From VMCP01 sp964492925 (lineage in GTDB: Bacteria; Bacteroidota; Bacteroidia; NS11-12g; UBA955), in the NCBI GenBank assembly GCA_964492925.1, contig CAZBMF010000094.1, positions 1 to 9,010 of the forward strand: a stretch of DNA of 9,010 nt, given 5' to 3'. A program made the position numbers and the translations under genes. This document shows positions 6,791-9,010 of this stretch, piece after piece; positions within the stretch are counted from its first letter, which is position 1, and each line of letters begins with the position of its first letter. The notes beneath the pieces were generated by a model. The model worked only from the letters and a program-made list of their open reading frames with translations, was not told the DNA's origin and did no database searches.

Positions 6791-7648
6791 TTAATGAAAT
6801 TCGATGGCGTAAGAAAACGACATGGATTGCTGTGGTTCAACGAGATTGATACCCTCTTTATCGAATAAATTCCCCGTTGAGTCTACTGCATCGGCTAATC
6901 CAGCCCAAGGTTCTATGCAGAAAAACGGTGCACCTGGTTTTGACCAAAATCCCCAGTAATGGAAGTCAGAACTAGAAACAGTAACCAGTTTTTCACCATT
7001 TTGATGGGCCAATGTAACGCTGTAAAATGGCGGGTGTTTGAATACAATGGCATCGTGCTGAATGAGGTTGTTGGTAAGGTTAAGGGTATCTCCATTGATT
7101 ACAGGTTCCTCCTGAAGATTGTATAATCCCGCGTCTATCAAATGTCGGTTTGCTTGAAAAGATTGATCGAAAATCAATTGGTAATTTTCAAGAGGTTCAT
7201 TGAGGGCAAAAGCAGGATGTGCGCCAACTGAAAATGGCATTGTTTCACTAGAAAGGTTGGTAATTTTGTAATGGATATCGAGATTTTGATCAAGAAGAAT
7301 ATACGAAATTTCAAGCAGAAAATCAAATGGATAGCGTTGACGGGTATTTTCATCGCTTTTGAGCACGAGGGATACTGAATTTTCGGAAATTGATGAAACT
7401 TCAAATTCCATATTACGCGCAAACCCATGTTGAAACATTTGATATTCTTTCTGTTGATGAATGTAAGTATCGTTTTTCAAACGACCAACAATGGGGAATA
7501 AATTGGGTGCAGTTCTGTTCCAAAACTGAGGGTCTACGTCCCAAAAATACCCTTTGTTCAGTGCCAAATTATGGGCGGAAATAATTTCTGCTCCGGTTTT
7601 TGTTATATTGACAAAAAAGTGGTTGCTTTTTAGGGAAATTTTATTCAT
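6791..7648 (-). CDS. Aldose 1-epimerase family protein (LacX-like mutarotase fold)
   Basis: A beta-sandwich protein of the galactose-mutarotase superfamily, LacX/YeaD-like branch, which would bind a sugar and may interconvert its alpha and beta anomers in the cytoplasm; the true substrate of this branch is not settled. The 285 residues fit the family. Visible marks: NLFPIVGRL (49-57), QHGFARN (73-79, H74), GAHPAF (142-147, H144) and FCIEPWAG (243-250, E246 as the likely catalytic base). No signal peptide is seen. The ATG at 7648 directly precedes a typical short first strand. A TAnnTTTG box lies about 32 bases upstream. Downstream, 26 bases away, is the small membrane-protein gene, probably in one transcript. 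It diverges from the LytTR regulator across a 50-base gap that holds both start regions. Confidence 0.88.
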   Translation of the reverse strand: MNKISLKSNHFFVNITKTGAEIISAHNLALNKGYFWDVDPQFWNRTAPNLFPIVGRLKNDTYIHQQKEYQMFQHGFARNMEFEVSSISENSVSLVLKSDENTRQRYPFDFLLEISYILLDQNLDIHYKITNLSSETMPFSVGAHPAFALNEPLENYQLIFDQSFQANRHLIDAGLYNLQEEPVINGDTLNLTNNLIQHDAIVFKHPPFYSVTLAHQNGEKLVTVSSSDFHYWGFWSKPGAPFFCIEPWAGLADAVDSTGNLFDKEGINLVEPQQSMSFSYAIEFH

Positions 7649-7680
7649 TTTGCGTGGATTGAGAATTTTCTCGATACTGG

Positions 7681-7688
7681 CAAAGATA
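7681..7688 (-). promoter_or_regulatory. Candidate promoter (-7 box) for the epimerase gene
   Basis: The minus strand reads TATCTTTG, an exact TAnnTTTG match 32 bases from the epimerase ATG. Three TTGA repeats lie upstream on the same strand inside the first codons of the LytTR gene, one of them 18 bases from the box, near the expected -33 spacing. This is the best-formed promoter in the window, though still a motif match only. No equally good box was found for the LytTR gene on the plus strand. Confidence 0.5.
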
Positions 7689-7698
7689 AAATTTTAAT

Positions 7699-8418
7699 AT
7701 GTTCAATCAATCAAAAAAACTAAAAGCACTGGTTATCGACGATGAAATGTCGGGTAGAACGATGATTGAATTTTACATCAAGGAATACTTGTCAAATACC
7801 ATTGAACAAATTGTTTCGGTAGACAGCATCAATGCAGCAATTGCCGAATTATCAAACTTTGCACCAGACATCATATTTTGCGATTATGAATTGCGTGGTG
7901 AAGACGGATTGATGATCACGAAATTGGTACCAAAACACATTCCTGTTGTGGTGATAACTGCACATTCTCAATATGCTATTCAAGCCATTAGAGCAAGTGT
8001 TTTTGATTACATATTAAAACCCATTGATGAGCGAGAATTTCTAAAATTCAAACAACGTTTGTTGGAGCACTTCCAATCGCAATTGGATTTTACAGAAATC
8101 GAAGAAATACCCACACAAGACACTCTTGTTATCAAAGAAAATGGAGAAAATGTGATCATAAAATTGGCAGATATTGAATATGTTGAAGCCAGCGGTGCTT
8201 ATGCCAAAATCATCACAAAAAATAAAACCTATTTACTATCTAAAACGCTCAAAACTTTAGAGTTATCTTTGCCCCAAGATTTTATAAGAATCCATAGATC
8301 ATATTTAGCCCCCAAATGGCAAATTAACAGTTTCAGTAGCACCCATGTATGTTTGAAAAATGGAAAAAATATCAGTCTTTCCAAAACTGGAAGAAAGCTA
8401 CTATTGGAATCATTGTAG
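7699..8418 (+). CDS. LytTR-family response regulator
   Basis: A two-component response regulator: an N-terminal receiver domain (about 8-125) followed by a LytTR DNA-binding domain (about 141-239). Receiver residues are complete: acidic pair D14-D15, phosphoacceptor D62 (FCDYEL), T87 (VITAHS) and K107 (LKPID). The LytTR domain is recognised by IEYVEASGAYAKI, TYLLSKTLKTLE and FIRIHRSYL. The length, 239 residues, is usual for LytR/AlgR-type regulators. On phosphorylation it would bind direct-repeat promoter sites. The ATG at 7699 is followed at once by the receiver beta-1 strand. Its last 70 bases overlap the next gene, a sensor with propeller repeats, so the two are very likely cognate partners and translationally coupled. 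The target genes are unknown; the divergent epimerase pair is a possible one, but nothing in the sequence shows it. Confidence 0.93.
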   Translation: MFNQSKKLKALVIDDEMSGRTMIEFYIKEYLSNTIEQIVSVDSINAAIAELSNFAPDIIFCDYELRGEDGLMITKLVPKHIPVVVITAHSQYAIQAIRASVFDYILKPIDEREFLKFKQRLLEHFQSQLDFTEIEEIPTQDTLVIKENGENVIIKLADIEYVEASGAYAKIITKNKTYLLSKTLKTLELSLPQDFIRIHRSYLAPKWQINSFSSTHVCLKNGKNISLSKTGRKLLLESL

Positions 8419-9010
8419 TATTTCTTTGTTGGGGTAATTTAATATCTCAGAGTAACTACGGACAAGAATTTGATTTCAAGGATGGATTACCATCAGAAAT
8501 TGTAAGAAGAACATTCATCGATTATAAGGGCAGTGTTTGGATTGGAACAGATGCCGGTGTGAGTGTGTTTCCAAAATATAACACAACAAATAATGCCATT
8601 GCGAAGAAAATTGGGAGTAGCCAAGTTTGGGACATCTGTAGCATCCAGGATAAAATTTACTTTGCTACCTACGACTCAGGCTTATTTATTTTTGATCAAA
8701 AATCAGGCAATCTGTTGAAGCGATTTCGCTACAAAGAAGTACCCAAAATTAGAAAATTCAAAAAAATAGGTGATAGGACTTATTTATTGGCAAACAAAGC
8801 AATTTATATTATTGCAGGGTTAAAACTTGAGGTTGTAATTGATCACAATCCATTCAAGATTCATCCAACATCTTTTCCAATGGACATTTTTGAATGGAAA
8901 GGCAAACTTTATGTTTCTTACTTTCAAAACGAAAAATTATTATGTTTTAACAACAAATGGGAAATTGCACAAGATGAAATAGGATTTTTTTTGGAAAATA
9001 ATCATAAACC
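8349..9010 (+). CDS. Sensor protein with two-component propeller repeats, N-terminal part
   Basis: Open to the right edge (220 codons seen). ATG 8349 is the only usable start: the frame is closed by TAG at 8337-8339, and no further start codon appears for well over 100 codons. It begins inside the LytTR gene, overlapping its end by 70 bases. The protein starts with a basic stretch, then a hydrophobic segment (about 18-33) acting as a signal peptide or anchor. Propeller-type repeats follow: DGLPSEIVRRTFIDYKGSVW with IGTDAGVSVF (45-74) is a typical Reg_prop blade, and VWDICSIQDKIYFATYDSGL (93-112) a second, looser one. In Bacteroidota such periplasmic propellers usually lead to a Y_Y_Y domain, one membrane helix and a cytoplasmic His-kinase domain that pairs with LytTR regulators. 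The kinase part lies outside the window, so that role is inferred. Confidence 0.85.
   Translation, partial: MFEKWKKYQSFQNWKKATIGIIVVFLCWGNLISQSNYGQEFDFKDGLPSEIVRRTFIDYKGSVWIGTDAGVSVFPKYNTTNNAIAKKIGSSQVWDICSIQDKIYFATYDSGLFIFDQKSGNLLKRFRYKEVPKIRKFKKIGDRTYLLANKAIYIIAGLKLEVVIDHNPFKIHPTSFPMDIFEWKGKLYVSYFQNEKLLCFNNKWEIAQDEIGFFLENNHK

Overview
The window looks like a chromosomal segment from a member of the Bacteroidota. The grounds are: a short-form MenE; a LytTR response regulator followed by a propeller-type sensor kinase; weak or absent Shine-Dalgarno sequences; and several exact matches to the TAnnTTTG -7 promoter box upstream of genes. The class cannot be fixed from this sequence. Gene content is mostly housekeeping and metabolic. 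No rRNA, tRNA, CRISPR array or transposase was seen. No gene-free stretch exceeds about 140 bases.

Left part (1-2836): a peptidase T gene on the minus strand runs off the left edge. Just upstream of it lies a compact unit of about 600 bp. It holds a four-helix-bundle gene of the 23S-rRNA-intervening-sequence (S23) type, bracketed by arrays of a 9-bp repeat in opposite orientations. The arrays share a 23-bp perfect inverted repeat. The unit abuts an 18-bp perfect palindrome that straddles the stop codon of an amino-acid dehydrogenase gene. This block is the most unusual part of the window and looks like a small inserted element rather than native operon content.

Centre (1601-6339): anmK (cell-wall sugar recycling) and a Glu/Leu/Phe/Val dehydrogenase form a tight minus-strand pair, with the second gene starting at GTG. 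Diverging from anmK, a class V aminotransferase with a Tat-like N-terminus overlaps by 14 bases a compact o-succinylbenzoate-CoA ligase (menE, menaquinone pathway).

Right part (6336-9010): a small four-helix membrane protein and a LacX-type aldose epimerase family protein form a minus-strand pair. They diverge from a LytTR response regulator whose last 70 bases overlap the start of a sensor protein with two-component propeller repeats, cut by the right edge. These last two probably form a two-component system.

I did not find a clearly new multi-gene system. The best candidate for something undescribed is the repeat-flanked S23 unit together with the neighbouring palindrome.
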